A stretch of 64,000 bases of DNA. Source: Neckera pumila. Its lineage: Eukaryota; Streptophyta; Bryopsida; Hypnales; Neckeraceae. Each line of letters starts with the position of its first letter. The first letter of the stretch is position 1. The stretch spans positions 22,194,545 through 22,258,544 of the forward strand of contig OZ018411.1 in NCBI GenBank assembly GCA_963969595.1. Reading direction: 5' to 3'. Shown piece by piece: positions 11,440-23,874 of this stretch. The position numbers were made by a program, and so were the translations under genes. Under the pieces are notes generated by a model, which had not been told where the DNA came from, did not search any database, and saw nothing but the letters and a program-made list of their open reading frames with translations.

Positions 11440-11640
11440 GACCTTCACACATATTATATGCTTTTTAAGTCCCATAAAACTTTTGCATACAATATCCAAA
11501 TGTCATGTTCTTTAATGCATTGGAACCTCCTTTCATTTGCCAACAAGAAAATATGGAAAATTTAACCAATCTAATAACAATAACAAAAAGCACAGTAGCA
11601 AAAAGTGGCAGATTAGGGAGTATCCACCTCACTAGTTCAA
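11440..11640. mobile_element. Partial interior-Y MITE copy
   Basis: AAACTTTTGCATACAATATCC through GGAACCTCCTTTCATTTGCC and AGTGGCAGATTAGG match interior Y. Clean ends are not visible. Confidence 0.6.
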
Positions 11641-11692
11641 ATAGGTCGACTTTTGAATTGTGGTTCAAATAGCGTTGCCTCCTTTACTACCA

Positions 11693-12424
11693 TTAGCCCC
11701 TAAAGGACCAAGGCCTTTTTTCTGCCCCTAAACACTCAAAACTGCCATTTCTATAGCAATGAGTAAGAAAATTTGAAAATAGTTATTTTTGGACATTTAA
11801 TCGTAGGATCTTACACCTAAATAGTATGAAAATGTGTGGAAAAAATTTCAAAAAACTTTGACCGCAAAGATTGCAAGATATATACGTTTAAAGTGGAAAA
11901 ACCTAGTTTCTCAACAAATTGCGGGATTAGATTATTTGACTTTGAACTTTTTTAACTTTAATTTTTTGCACTACACAGTTTTGAGCTTTACATCTTTATG
12001 GTGGAGAATTGAGTTGAGAGTCTAGGACATAAAATAAAAATTCAAAAAAACTTAATTTTCATACTTCAAAAAATTGTTAAGTAGAAGTAGGTACAAGATA
12101 GAAGGAAACTCTAAAGTATTAATATCTCTAGAATGGAAATTAAAATGCACAAATCCCAATGGTGAGATTGTTCTAGCATACTAAACCATGTAGAATTTTA
12201 TTTTTTGAAGAATTGTGAGAATTGCATTCATAAATGAATCCTACAAGTTACTTTTTCAAGAAGATGCTCTAATTGCCCAAAAAACAAGATTGTCCATAGC
12301 TTTCTCATTGCAAATCCAAATGGAATGAATAAAAGCTTTCCAGGTAGACAAAATGTAATCTATGTAAAAAAAAATTAAAAGAATTTGAATTTGTTGAATT
12401 TGTTTTTCTGCCCCCTTCCCCCCG

Positions 12425-12461
<37 letters not shown>

Positions 12462-12652
12462 AAGTTCCGAGCTATTTGGGATAGAACTTTTGTTCCTAAG
12501 CACCGATTGAAAAAAAAACCATATTCCCACAAAGCTAATTAGTTTCTCTAGCTTCAAAAAAGCTTCAAAAAATCCGTACAAAATTTTAGCCCGTAGGTAC
12601 CTGCCCAAAATTCCCATTTGTCCCCCGAAGGGACAATGGTCCTTTAGGGGTT
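11693..12652 (+). mobile_element. M1 element with a long poly-C tract
   Basis: Head TTAGCCCCTAAAGGACC, tail GGTCCTTTAGGGGTTCA. Both TTAA ends carry one substitution. The usual CTGCCCCTTCTCCC segment is expanded here to a C homopolymer at about 12417-12459. Confidence 0.85.
12417..12459. repeat. Poly-C tract
   Basis: About 40 C with few interruptions, inside an M1 element; exact length may be an assembly artefact. Confidence 0.9.
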
Positions 12653-12656
12653 CAGC

Positions 12657-14213
12657 TAGAACTGCCCATTACCACCCTTACCACAATTTTGCCACGTACG
12701 GGACCCTCTCATTTGCATCACTAGCATACCCATTACTACAATCTTAGCAACCCATTATCATGAAGGCAATGCACTTGGGAAGCGGACACATCAATGCATG
12801 CTTCACTAAGGATCTATATACACTTTAGGAAGGGTCTATTCACACTTTAACCCCTAAGTGCCCCAATGCCTCAAATCTTGCCTCAAAAAATTGAAAGATT
12901 TCCTTATTTGACTATTATAATCTTTTCAATGGTACGGTCAAAGGACGTGTCCCTTTTCTTAATCCCTAAAGTTCCTTGACTATATTTTCACCAAAAATGC
13001 TCCAAAATTGCCATTTCTAGTACAAGTATCAAATTTTTGAAAAATATCATTTTTGGACACATGTAATTGTAGTACTCTGGTTTGAGAATGTGTGGAAAAA
13101 ATTTCAAAAATTTCCGTTGTGTAGATTGGAAGATATTAGCGTTTGAAGTGGCAAAAGTCCATTTTTGGGCCCTGCAATAAACCGAGCAGCTGCACTTCAC
13201 AAGGTCAGATAATTGTGAAAAAAAGTCTAAAATGGTTGTGCTTTTTTACATTCATTCTTCAGAGCAAGTTGGCTACATGCTTGAAAATTTTGAGATAATT
13301 TGGAATTGTACAACATATAGGAAAAAAATAGTAAGTAGAAAGAAGTAGAGAATGGTTCAAAACACTAAATTGTTAAGAAGTTAATTATGGAACTAAATAA
13401 TGCCAATCCCAATGGTTGTAATGTTGTAACAAGCAATCTACATCCTACAGTTTTATTTTTTTTGAAAAATATTGAAAATTGAGTGAAATAAACGACTTCA
13501 AAGTTTATTTTAGAGTAGACAATCCATAACTGCCCGCAAACTAAAAATCCTTGTAACGTGTGACTCATTGATAAAAATAGAATGATTCAAATCTTTCCAC
13601 ATATATATAAATCTAATAGACCAATTTCAAACTTTTATTTTTGAAAAAAGTGATTTTTTCTGATCTGCCCGGACTGCATGAGTTGAGAAATAAACAACAC
13701 ATTAGGCCATAACTTTTGACTTGTTTTCCCAAATGTCATGAAATTTGGTGCATATGAAAGATATTCCTCATCCCCACCATCTATAAAAATTTCAGCTCCA
13801 AATATGCAAATCTCCAGTCACACGTGCCTGCCCAAAATTTCTGTGTTGCCAAAAAATGCATGTTGGTCTTTTATGGGTTAAAGCTCCGAGCCTATCTTTG
13901 CTATCAATCGATATGTTCAGTTTAATATGTGCATCTCTTGTTTAGATGATAACTTGACTGAAATGAATTCAGCAGGGTCTAGACTTTAGTCTGGATCACG
14001 CATTGGGCGCTCAAACGCTCAAGAGTTAACATTTCAACTTTGAAAAAACACAGAAAACTCACTTCTTGTTAGAATGTCTTCATTCTTTTTGCAAATGTCT
14101 TCTCTCAAACTTTTCAATCTCTAAAAAATATCAAGGAGTTGACAAGCTGAGCTTCTCCGTCCAGAGGTACCTAGATACCAAATCTGTATTATAATAATCA
14201 GGGCAGTTCTACC
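12657..14213. mobile_element. U-family element hosting the M2 copy at 12959-13881
   Basis: Left AGAACTGCCCATTACC, right GGGCAGTTCTACCC. The outer parts match 46843-47195 (CATTACTACAATCTTAGCAA; TTGGAATGTCTTGATTCT-like). Without the M2 insertion it is about 630 bp. Confidence 0.65.
12959..13881 (+). mobile_element. M2 element, inserted in a U-family element
   Basis: TTAATCCCTAAAG at the left and CTTTTATGGG-TTAA at the right. The interior carries M2 landmarks: TTTTCACCAAAAATGC, AGCAGCTGCACTTCACAAGG, and GTAAGTAGAAAGAAG. Confidence 0.88.
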
Positions 14214-14224
14214 CAACTACTCCC

Positions 14225-14400
14225 ATTCCACCTTTGCAAACACGTAAACCACTCCTGGTTCCCGTCCTGTTCAATCGGGAGGAAGCTTCTGTGCCGTAAT
14301 CCCCAATTACGCGAGCAAATCCGCGTAATTGGGGATTACAGATTTTTCATCCAGCTAATCGTTTCATCCAATTTTATCTCCTCTTTCAGTTGTGATTTAT
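14225..14400. mobile_element. F-family foldback, copy 3 (left part)
   Basis: CGTAAACCACTCCTGG and CTGTTCAATCGGG flank a perfect 17-bp-arm hairpin (14296-14312 and 14323-14339, GTAATCCCCAATTACGC). TTTTTCATCC follows, as in copies 1 and 2. The AGGT/TA element at 14400-14841 then interrupts it. Confidence 0.8.
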
Positions 14401-14841
14401 GGTAAAGCAGCCCATTGTGGTCAGAATTAGGAGTCTGTCGTCATTCCATCACCAAAGTTTTTCAGTTTTTTTACCATGTGAAGACAAGTATGAGAATTTG
14501 TGAAGGCAATTGAAATCATAATTTTCAGACAGAGTATGAATTAGCTATGAATTTCTCAAGTGTTCAGCCCAAAGAAGTTGACAGACTACCCCAAAATCAA
14601 CTGCAAGTGTATCCATAATGCTCACCTACCTCTTCTAAAGGAGACAATTTTTTTTTATATGTGGATGGCCATAAAAAGTCACTTCTTACAATGACTTACA
14701 CTGAAATTACTACATGTTCCTAATAGGGTCACTAATTACTCCAGTGAAGTTAGGTGAGATGTTGATTGTGGTCAGAAAAACCACAATGGGGTCATTGTGT
14801 GTCCCCCATGGGTCATTTGACCACAATGGGCTGCCTTACCT
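14400..14841. mobile_element. AGGT/TA MITE, interior W (442 bp)
   Basis: Left GGTAAAGCAGCCCATTGTGG, right CCACAATGGGCTGCCTTACC; flanked by TA. About 22-bp arms, one mismatch. Confidence 0.88.
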
Positions 14842-14890
14842 TACGTCGGGCAATACCCTTATCATCGGGCATTGCCCTATACCAAGTGTA
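14842..14890. mobile_element. F-family foldback, copy 3 (right part, hairpin lost)
   Basis: TTACGTCGGGCAATACCC..GGGCATTGCCCTATACC matches the outer flanks of the large hairpin in copies 1 and 2, but the inner stem and loop are missing. Confidence 0.7.
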
Positions 14891-15332
14891 CCCGTACCCC
14901 ATTTTCCAAGTACAACCCTCGGCCTTTCCTTTCCGCCTTCGTCGTGATTGCAAAGTGGTGTTCTATGTGTCCCCAGCCAGTACATCATCCAGCCTACCTA
15001 TGTACCTACGTACCTCCCTGCTGCGTCCCCTCGCCTGCATTTTTTTGTTCATCACGTCTTATATAATTCCCAGTGTGACGGACAAACAAAACGTACCAAA
15101 CACAAGCTGGTGCTGTAATTGTATGCCCTTGCAGAGTTTGAAGGGAAAAAGCCTGGAAAAAAAATCAATTGAAAGACGAGCCCATGTACGTCACCAGGCC
15201 GAGCAGGGCGCAAGCCTGTTGCTAATGATTTGCGGTCAGATGGAACTACTGAGAAGGGCCGAGGAGTGCCCAACTGGAACCAGATGGATATGACTGAGAG
15301 CGAGAATGGGAACAGCCGAGCCACACTAATTA
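14886..15332. other. Low-copy, GC-richer stretch with possible promoter
   Basis: No match to the repeat families. TATATAA occurs at about 15058-15064 after CATCACGTCT. A 175-codon plus-strand frame (14766-15293) starts inside a MITE, lacks codon bias and is not credible as a protein. This could be relic regulatory or untranslated sequence. Confidence 0.4.
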
Positions 15333-15604
15333 AGGTAGGTACACCCAAATGCGCCACTGACCTTAAACTGCCATCTATATACTCTGTACATCTCCAAAAT
15401 CAGTTCTGTACCTATGTGGAAGAAACGCTTTTAGAACCAAACTTTGTTCCTTAATAACTTTTGCATACAATATCCAAATGCTATGTTCTTTGGTGCGTTG
15501 GAACCTCCTTTCACTTGTTAACAAGACAATATGAAAATTTGACCAGTCTAGTAACAGTAGCTAGACACAGTACCAATTTGTGGCGGTTTTGGGTGTACCC
15601 ACCT
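15333..15604. mobile_element. AGGT/TA MITE, interior Y (272 bp)
   Basis: Left AGGTAGGTACACCCAAA, right TTTGGGTGTACCCACCT; TA flanks lie in a longer TAATTA direct repeat. Interior contains GCATACAATATCCAAATG. Confidence 0.88.
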
Positions 15605-15606
15605 TA

Positions 15607-15885
15607 ATTAACATAAAACAGGCCAGAGGGAGTGGCAGGGCGCTGTAACTGTACAAACAAACCCAAGCACACTCAAGCTGCAGGAGCAGGAGCAGCAGGA
15701 GCAGCATCTCAGTGACTGGGGCACAGGGACAGAGCCTTGCTCACTAAATCCCCAATCATCTCCTCCACTGCTCTCAGAATGAGGGAGGACAGGACAGGAC
15801 TGTACAACCAGTCTGGTGGGTGTGTTTTGGCATGCAAAAGAAAACTATTTCAAAAAATAAATTAAAAACTAAAAATGGAGGAATA
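15607..15885. other. Low-copy stretch continuing past the Y MITE
   Basis: Contains a GCAGGAGCAGGAGCAGCAGG short repeat at about 15679-15705 and AGGACAGGACAGGAC at about 15788. It looks like the right-hand continuation of 14886-15332, split by the element at 15333-15604. Confidence 0.4.
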
Positions 15886-16234
15886 AGGTGGGTAGCACCC
15901 CAAACCACCACTTTGTGCGAACGTGCCTAGTTATTAGTACTATTAGACTGGTGAAAAGTTTCGTGTTTGCTTGTTGGCAAGTGAAAGGAGGTTCGAATGT
16001 ACAAAAGAATGTGGGATTTGGATATCGTATGCAAAAGTTAGGAAGGGTCAAAGTTTTTGTATGTTTTCTTGTTGGCAAGTGAAAGGAGGTTCGAATGTAC
16101 CAGAGAATGTGGGATTTGGATATGGTTTGCAAAAGCTAGATGGGATCAAAGTTTTTCCACATATTGATTTTGGAGATGTGCACGGAGTGATGGTGGCGGT
16201 TTTAGACAGGATGTGATTTTGGGGGTACACACCT
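15886..16234. mobile_element. AGGT/TA MITE, interior Y, with internal tandem duplication
   Basis: AGGTGGGTAGCACCCCAAA at the left, TTTTGGGGGTACACACCT at the right. A ~100-bp unit (TTGGCAAGTGAAAGGAGGTT to CAAAGTTTTT) is present twice, at about 15970-16063 and 16071-16158. Confidence 0.86.
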
Positions 16235-16238
16235 TATA

Positions 16239-16678
16239 AGGTAAATGACCCCATTGCGGTCAAATGACCCATGATGGACACCTAATGACCCCATTGTGGT
16301 TTTTTAGACCACAATCAATGCTTTACATGGTAGTTATGGAGTAATTAGTGACTTCAATAGGTACTTCCAACTTTTCAGTGTAAAATTCTTTGTAAAAACT
16401 GACTTTTTAGGTCTTCCATGTTTGAAATGTTGTGACTACATTGGGTAGGAAGATGACCATATTGGATTCAGATTTTGTTGGTCATGAAGTAGCTTACAGA
16501 CTCCTATGGGCTGATCACTTCAAAAATTCAGAACTAATTCATACTTAGTCCAAAAAATATAATTTCAAATGCCCTCATTGTCTCTCACACTTATCTTTGT
16601 GTGGGAAAAAATTTGAAAAACTTCAGCAATGGCATGTAGGCACACTCCTAATTCTGACCGCAATGGGGTCTTTTACCT
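16239..16678. mobile_element. AGGT/TA MITE, interior W (440 bp)
   Basis: Left AGGTAAATGACCCCATTGCG, right CGCAATGGGGTCTTTTACCT. It begins four bases after the Y element ends, the two TA duplications forming TATA. Confidence 0.88.
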
Positions 16679-16958
16679 TAGTACAAAGTTTGGGGCCTTA
16701 CATTAAGAGCCATCATCCCATAGAAGCCGACCCACACATTTTTTACAATATTTTTAGCAGTGTAGAATACAATCATTGTCATTCTTAGAGTGATGAAGTT
16801 GTTCAAATCTATATATGTGGATGATACACATGGATGAGACATAAAAAATATTGTTGGAATGTAAATTATTCATCCATGAATGTAGATAACATATCACCAA
16901 CTATTCCATCAAAAAATTGTATTGCTTTTGGCAAAATATTGCTCACCTTCCCTAATTA

Positions 16959-17380
16959 AGGTAATTGCACCCATACCCGATTATTTAAGCGATTTTGAAA
17001 TAGATCATGAACAATATGAAGCAATGCAAATTTTTCTCAAGTAGGAAGATAGGAAATATGGAGATTGTAATTTTTGGTAATTTTATTTGCAAAGCTAAAA
17101 TTACTGTGATTTTTGGAAGCCACAAAGTAGGCCGAACCCATACCCAGTGTTTAGAGTCTTCCAATTCCAATCAATCAAGAGACTACTTTCCCATTCCCTA
17201 CTTTCCGCATACTTTATAACACTTTAAGACATGTGTTATGACATTCTTAGTTCCAAAATTAAAAAGGAGAAAAAAATGCATTCCAATCTTTGGTTGTAAA
17301 CCTGCTCCAATTTTGGTTGGAAATACATGCATGCTACAGGTCGGGTTTCAGATCTTGGTTGGGTATAGGTGCGATTACCT
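16959..17380. mobile_element. AGGT/TA MITE, interior X (422 bp)
   Basis: Left AGGTAATTGCACCCATACCC, right GGGTATAGGTGCGATTACCT, TA flanks. Interior X in the opposite sense to the copy at 1960. Confidence 0.88.
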
Positions 17381-17382
17381 TA

Positions 17383-19343
17383 TAACTCTTCCACAATAAG
17401 GGCATCAATAGTGATTCTCTATAAAAGAATAAAAAAGAATAGTATAATTTTAAACGTTTAAAATTATAGTATACATGTCCAACAACATAATACCATTCAA
17501 TAGTTGAATAGAATCCCATTTAACTTAAAGAAAGTTCCAAGTATCTAAGAAAGATTTGAACGTTTCTGAAAGGATGAGGTGGCGAAACTTCTAGGGTTTA
17601 CAAAAACAGGATGATTCCTTGATTTGAGCCTATATTCTTGGCAATCCATGTCCACTATTAGATAATGTTATGAATAGCCACTACGAGAAGACCATGATTG
17701 ACATAATCTTGGAAGATATGCTAAGATGTAACAATAGATATCTGCATCTAATTTTAACCACTTTCTAAAATTGACTCCTACACATTTTTTCTAAAATGTT
17801 GTGTCTCTATTCATAGAGTTTGGGATTGCCTTGGAAAACTCATATTTTCAACAAATTGAAACTCATAGTTTTTTCAACATAGTGTGAAAAAAAGCATAAG
17901 AAGGCAATTTAAAATATTCTTTTAACTTCTAGCATTATCTAATAAAAAATTAGGAATTTAATATTAGAAAGATACTCAATTGCTTATTTAAATGCCTTTA
18001 AGTGTAGTTACATTATCAATTTTCACTACAAAAATGATCTTCTTATGAAATAGAGTTTTTTACCAAGGAAATGCTCACAAAAAGATCTATATGGCCAATG
18101 AGGCAAATTGTAAGTCTCCATTGTTGAGTCATTTCTTTACTCTATGCTAACTATGTTTCCACCTTCTTTTTCTTTTTATATTCAAACAAAGTAGTTGAAC
18201 TTGAATTACAAATAATTATGGGGATTTCACTGGACTAGGTCTTATAAGCCTCAAGCAAGTCCAAAATGTGTCATATTTACATGTTTATAAAAAAAATTCT
18301 TTCAAATTTTCAAGGTGGTGCAAAAAATGATCTTTAAAATATCATCCCTGTAATGGTGGTCAATTCAAAATGTGATTAATTTAAACTAATAATGCACAAG
18401 TGCCAATAGTTGATATTGTTATTAAATCCTATGTAGCACCTTCAAAATTTATAATGTATTCAAGTGGGTGTATTTAACTTTCATATGGATGTGGGTGGAT
18501 AACCACATATGGTAGTAATGATGTTGTCAATATGTATGAATGTATATGAAACATCTAGAATGAAGGTGACAATTATTTTATTCATCCACTAAAATCCTCA
18601 AACTTTTTTTAAATTCATTGCCTTAGAAGACCAAATAGATTTCTAAATACACTTTAATACATAATCACAATTTAACATGTAAAAGTTGTCCAATCAAATT
18701 TTATATATTACATGAGGGAAATCTAAAAAAATGCAAGAATTGAGCATTTATAAAGCATCCATAATACAAACATTACAATGTTTGCAAACCCTCCCTACTA
18801 CATTAGAATTATAGTGTTTTCTTTAGTTTGTTCGACTAACTGCATTTTAAACTCAAGAGTGTTTCCAAAATTTGAATGAAAATATCAAGGATGAATACGT
18901 GACCATCCAAATGGATGAAATCATGATTATAGTAGGTTGTGGCACTATGCACTAATAATATAATACTCTATTATCTATAGATAATATAAGCAATTAGAAA
19001 AGGTAATGTGTACAAACCATAATACTGTTATAATCATGCAATGGTCCTCCCTATGTTGGAAAGGTATTGTACCTCTCTAGCCTTGCCTAGGAGAGACTTC
19101 CAATTAATTCCAAGATTGGGGCTAGTTCAAGAGCCACATCAAACAATTTGTTCACTGAGGTAACTCCGTGTAAAATCACACAAAACTTTATGTAGGATTT
19201 TATTGGTAGTCAAAAGGAGATTCTAAATTCTCATAGAATGCATTTTTTGAACACCATATAATTGAATAAACTATGAATTTTCAAAGTACTGCAATAGATG
19301 TTTCTAAAACCGACTATAGACTCTAATGAATAGTGGTAGTACA
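17383..19343. other. Two-kilobase AT-rich interval, no gene or repeat recognised
   Basis: The longest stretch left of the genes without a copy of any family defined here. All frames are short. Confidence 0.55.
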
Positions 19344-19930
19344 TTTAACCCCTAAAGTCCCATTGTCCCTACGGGGGACAAAATGGATTTTGGGCAGGTT
19401 CCTATGAGCTCAATTTTTAATGAAACTTTCTAAAACTTTCCCATAAGATAGAAAAACTTATTAGCTTTTGTGGAATGTAATTTTTATTTCAATCGGTGCC
19501 CGGGAGCAAAAGTTATGCCCAAATAAGCTCAAAACAGGGGAGAAGGGGCAGCAAAAAAATTTTGCAAAAAATTTAATTTAATTTTTTTAATTTTTTTTCC
19601 TTATAGATTATATTTTTGCCTATTTGGGAAGCTTTGATTAATTTCATTTGGACTTTTTATGAGAAAGTTATGGACAATCTTGTTTTTCGGGCAATGAGAG
19701 CATCTTCTTGAAAAAAACTTTTTCTTTCACTTTGAATGCTGATATCTTTCAATCCGTACGGTCAAACATCACAAAATTTTTACTACATGATCTGTAAAAA
19801 GTGTAGTATAAGATCCTACGGTTATTTTCTAAAAAAAAATATTTTTTCTCATCTTTTAGATGAACGCAACAAAAGTAGCAGTTTTGAGTGATTTTTGACA
19901 GAAAAATGGCCTTGGGACTTTAGGGGTTAA
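19344..19930 (-). mobile_element. M1 element, internally deleted (587 bp)
   Basis: Complete TTAA-CCCCTAAAG ends on both sides. About 340 bp of the usual interior, between the GGACAATCTTGTTTT region and the GAATGCTGATATC region, is missing. Confidence 0.9.
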
Positions 19931-20061
19931 GGCAATAATCTAGACTATGCAATTCTAGAAAGCAATTGAAATTAGGTGCAGTTACCTTATAGGACCCCTT
20001 TTCAAGGATGCAAAAAGTACCCGTGCCTCATTGGTAAACAATGTTATGGACATTCACCTAA

Positions 20062-20391
20062 AAGGTAAGGCAGTGAACTTCTCATCCACTAAACAATGAA
20101 GAAATGCAGTTCTTGCTGACTGACTGAAGATTCCTTTTCCAATTTAAAATTTAAATTGGAAATGTATATTAAATTTTCGTTAACTTCTGAGAGTTGTAAA
20201 ATCACTGACCGTCAGTCAAATTCAAAAATTGGACCGTTGGGGGGCCAAACTAAGTTTAGAGAGAACCCAAATACCCCATGGGAACATTCTACGTACCGCC
20301 AAAGTTGGCCCCAGAATGGCCCAGAGGAGTTCCAGTGGCTGGCCTAATTTGGTGGCCAACTTACTTTTAATGGGGTCAAGTAGATAGCTTA
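20062..20391. mobile_element. Possible AGGT-tipped MITE
   Basis: Starts AGGTAAGGCAGTG and ends GATAGCTTACCT, but no internal match to the other groups and poor flanks. Contains a near-palindrome around TTCCAATTTAAAATTTAAATTGG at 20136-20160. Confidence 0.4.
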
Positions 20392-20527
20392 CCTTTGCTT
20401 AATTAAAAATTGGTAGCCAGTTGAGCATTTGAAATTTTGAAGCCACCATAATTGGAAATCCGTTAGAGGATAAATAGTTGCAGGCTTGCTTTTTGGTGAC
20501 GTGGCCTTTGCACTGCCAATTCAGTCA

Positions 20528-21460
20528 TTTAACCCCTAAAGGACCGGTTGTCCCCTCGGGGGACAATTTGGGTCCGGGCAGGTTCCTACGATCTCAATTT
20601 TTAGTAATATTTTTTGGGATTTTTTGAGGTTGTGTATTTTTGCGAGATCTTTGTGAATATATATATTTTTTTTTAATTGATGCCCGGGAGCAAAAGTTAT
20701 GGCACAATAAGTAAAATTGGAATTTTGCGGGCAGCCCAAAAAAAATCACAAAAAGTCAAAATAATTTTTTTCAAATTTTTTCCTCAAAGATTATATTTTT
20801 GTCTACATGTGAAGCTTTGTTTCATTCAATTTGGACTAATAATGAGAAAGTTATGGACAATCTTAGTTTTTCGGGCAATCTAAGCATCTTCTTGAAAAAA
20901 TAAGTTGTAGAATTCATTTTAGAATGCAATTTTGAGAATTTTTCAATTTTTTTTGTTAGACAAGGTTATATTTTCTTGCTAGAACAATCTCACCATTGGG
21001 ATTATTGTGATTCAATTCCATCTAAAAGCTATTAACAATTTAGATTTTTCTTCAATCTTGTACCCACTTCTACTTGACAATTTTTTAATGAGTGAAAAAT
21101 AAGTGCTTTTTTTCCTAAATTTTTTTGGTGGATTCTCAACTCAACTAATTAACACAAGTAAGTAGAAAATCGAAATCAGTAGTGCAAAAAATTTGAACTA
21201 AAAAGATTCAAAGCCGAAAAACCTAGTGAAGCAAGGTGAAAAAAAACTTGTTTTCTTCACTTTAAATGCATATATCTTGCAATCTACATGGTCAAAGTTT
21301 CTGAAATTTCTTCCACATATTCATATACTAGTCAAGTATAAGATCTTATGGTTGGATTTGCAAAAAAAAACAAATTTTTAAACTCTTTTCTCTTTGCAAT
21401 AGAAATGACAGTTTTGAATGTTTTTTGGTAGGAAAATCACCTCGGTCCTTTAGGGGTTAA
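20528..21460 (-). mobile_element. M1 element, full length (933 bp)
   Basis: TTAACCCCTAAAGGACC at the left, GGTCCTTTAGGGG-TTAA at the right, with all M1 internal landmarks including the ACCCACTTCTACTTGACAA segment. Confidence 0.93.
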
Positions 21461-22089
21461 GGTCAGATTTGGCATAAATTAAGTCATTTTCGTAAGAAAG
21501 GGCCACGTGTCGTCTTGTGGTTGGTGTGAGGTGACGTGGAAATTCAGTTTCGGCACCTGAGCGCCAAATCAGACCTTCATGTGTGATACTTGTGTGAAGC
21601 GGTTGGTCTAATGTATACATATGTAGAATTGCCATTTTTTCTACCTCAGATAGTTTGGTTGTTAAACTGATGAAATTTTCATATGAAATTGTTAACCTCA
21701 GGAAGAGAAACTCAACATAATTTGTTTTATATTTTTCTGACACTCACATAATATTCTATGAATTTTCAAAGTTGAATGCATACTTGTGTCAACATGTTCA
21801 CCTTGGAAATAAAAGTTGCTTCAATTTCTATTGGTTGCTTCAAAGAACCGTTCAATTTCCATTGGTTGTCTCAAAGAACCGTTCAACTTCCATTGATTGT
21901 TCTAATTGAAAGCTTTATAACATTATATTAGCCAGTGCTAGGGGGCCCCCTTTTGCTCCCCTAGAAAGCGGGAGCCCCCCAACTTGGAAACTTGCGAAGT
22001 TACAATGCCAACAATATAGTCACGTTTAGAAACCAATGCTTCAACACCACCTTGCAAAAGCCCTGTCAGAGTACTCAGAGAATGTAGCA
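21461..22089. other. Interval between M1 copies
   Basis: Begins with GC-richer sequence containing CCACGTGTC and GGTGACGTGG (21500-21540). Short direct repeats of CAATTTCCATTGGTTG lie at 21823-21900, and a GGGGGCCCCC palindrome at about 21941. Confidence 0.5.
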
Positions 22090-23018
22090 TTAACCCCAAA
22101 AGGACCAAGGCCTTTTTTTGCCAAAAAACTCTCAAAACTGCCATTTCTAGAGCAAAGAGTGAAAATATTTAAAAATTGTTTTTTTTGCACATCTAACCGT
22201 AGGATCTTATACCTAACTAGTATGAGAATGTGTGGAAAAAAATTTCAGAATTTTTGACCGCACAGATTGCAAGATATCTGGGTTTGAAGTGAAAAAAACA
22301 AGTTTTTCAACACATTGTGGGACTAGATTTTTTGACTTTGAACATTTTTAACTTAAATTTTTTGCACTACAGGGTTTTGAGCTTTAAATCTTTCTAGTGG
22401 AGAATTGAGTTGAGAATCTAGGGAAAAAAAAGAAATTCAAAAAAACTTAATTTTCATTCTTAAAAAAATTGTTAAGTAGAAGTAGGTACAAGGTAGAAGG
22501 AAAACTAAAATATTAATATCTTTTAGCTAGAATTAAAATGCACTAATCCCAATGTGGAGATTGTTCTAGCACAAAAACTAAACCTTGTGGAACTTTTGTT
22601 TTTCAAAAATTGCAAAAAGTGCATTCCAAAATGAATCCTACAAGTTATTTTTTTCAAGAAGATGCTCTAATTGCCTAAAAAACAAGATTGTCCATAACTT
22701 TCTCATAAAAATCCAAATGAAATGAATCAAAGCTTCCCAAATAGACAGAAATATAATCTATTAGGAAAAAAAAAAATTAAAAAAATTAATTTTTTTGCAA
22801 AATGTTTTGGCTGCCCCTTCTCCCTGTTTTGAGCTCATTTGGGCATAACTTTTGTTCCCAAGAACCGATTGAAAAAAAAATTATATTCCCACAAAGCTTA
22901 TCAGTTTTTCTATCTCCCAAAAAAGTTTCAGAAAATCATATGACAAAAATTCAGCCCGTAGGTACTTGCCCAAAATCCCATTTGTCCCCCAAACGGACAA
23001 TAGTCCTTTAGGGGTTAA
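22090..23018 (+). mobile_element. M1 element, full length (929 bp)
   Basis: Intact TTAA at both ends. Inverse orientation to the copy at 20528-21460, to which it is largely complementary. Confidence 0.93.
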
Positions 23019-23238
23019 GTAGCCAATAGTTACTCTTAGATTATAATTCACTTACCTCCCAATAATCTTGAGAGGCATTATTCCTCTTGGAAGGGGGAAA
23101 AGATGACGCCAATTAACAATGTTATTTGTGGTAGTTTGGAGAGACGTAGTCAAATCTAAATACACTCATTATTCTCATATTCTAAAGAAGTTACAATGTT
23201 GTCAAAGGGTGATTGATATAGAAAACTATAGTGTGATA

Positions 23239-23676
23239 AGGTAAAACCACCCATTCCCAATCAGGGAGCCATGACCAACATGTGAGGTACCACTATTTCC
23301 AATCAAGGCTGGAAACAAATTTCAATCAAAGCTTGGAATGCCTTGGAATGCTTTTTTTCTCCTTTTCAAAGTTGGGACTAATGACGTCATCACTCATGTT
23401 CTGAAGTGCATAGGAAGTAATGAAAAAGAAGTAGGAAGTACTAAGTGACAAAGTGATTCTTCTATGATTGGAATAAGAAGGCTCTAGACATTGACTATGG
23501 ATTCAATACACTTTTGGGCTCCCAAAATTCATAGTAATTTCAATTTCAGTAGTAAAATTATAAAAATTTAGAGTCTCAATATTTTTTATCTCTGTACATG
23601 AAAATTTTTTTTGCTACCTCACACTCCTCATCTATTCTGAAATTGCTTAAGTGATTGAGTATGGGTGGTTCCACCT
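23239..23676. mobile_element. AGGT/TA MITE, interior X (438 bp)
   Basis: Left AGGTAAAACCACCCATTCCC, right GAGTATGGGTGGTTCCACCT, TA flanks. Confidence 0.87.
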
Positions 23677-23874
23677 TACACTTTTTTTACCCATCAAACC
23701 ACTTAAACCCTAAATCCATTCACTGTTCTCATGTCTCGAAAAGAACAAATGTTCTTGTTGGCAAAGAATGAAGTACTAGTCAAGAAAATTGGAAGCCACA
23801 CTCGAAGATCGAAAGTCACCACCACATGCTGTCAAGTCACTATTTCCATATGCAATCAATACACACTTAATATA

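Noticed and set aside
12305..12617. Gly-rich open frames
   Set aside because: Translation of a poly-C tract in an M1 element.
14766..15293. 175-codon plus-strand open frame
   Set aside because: Begins inside a W-type MITE and crosses the F-foldback remnant into low-copy DNA. No codon bias or domain.
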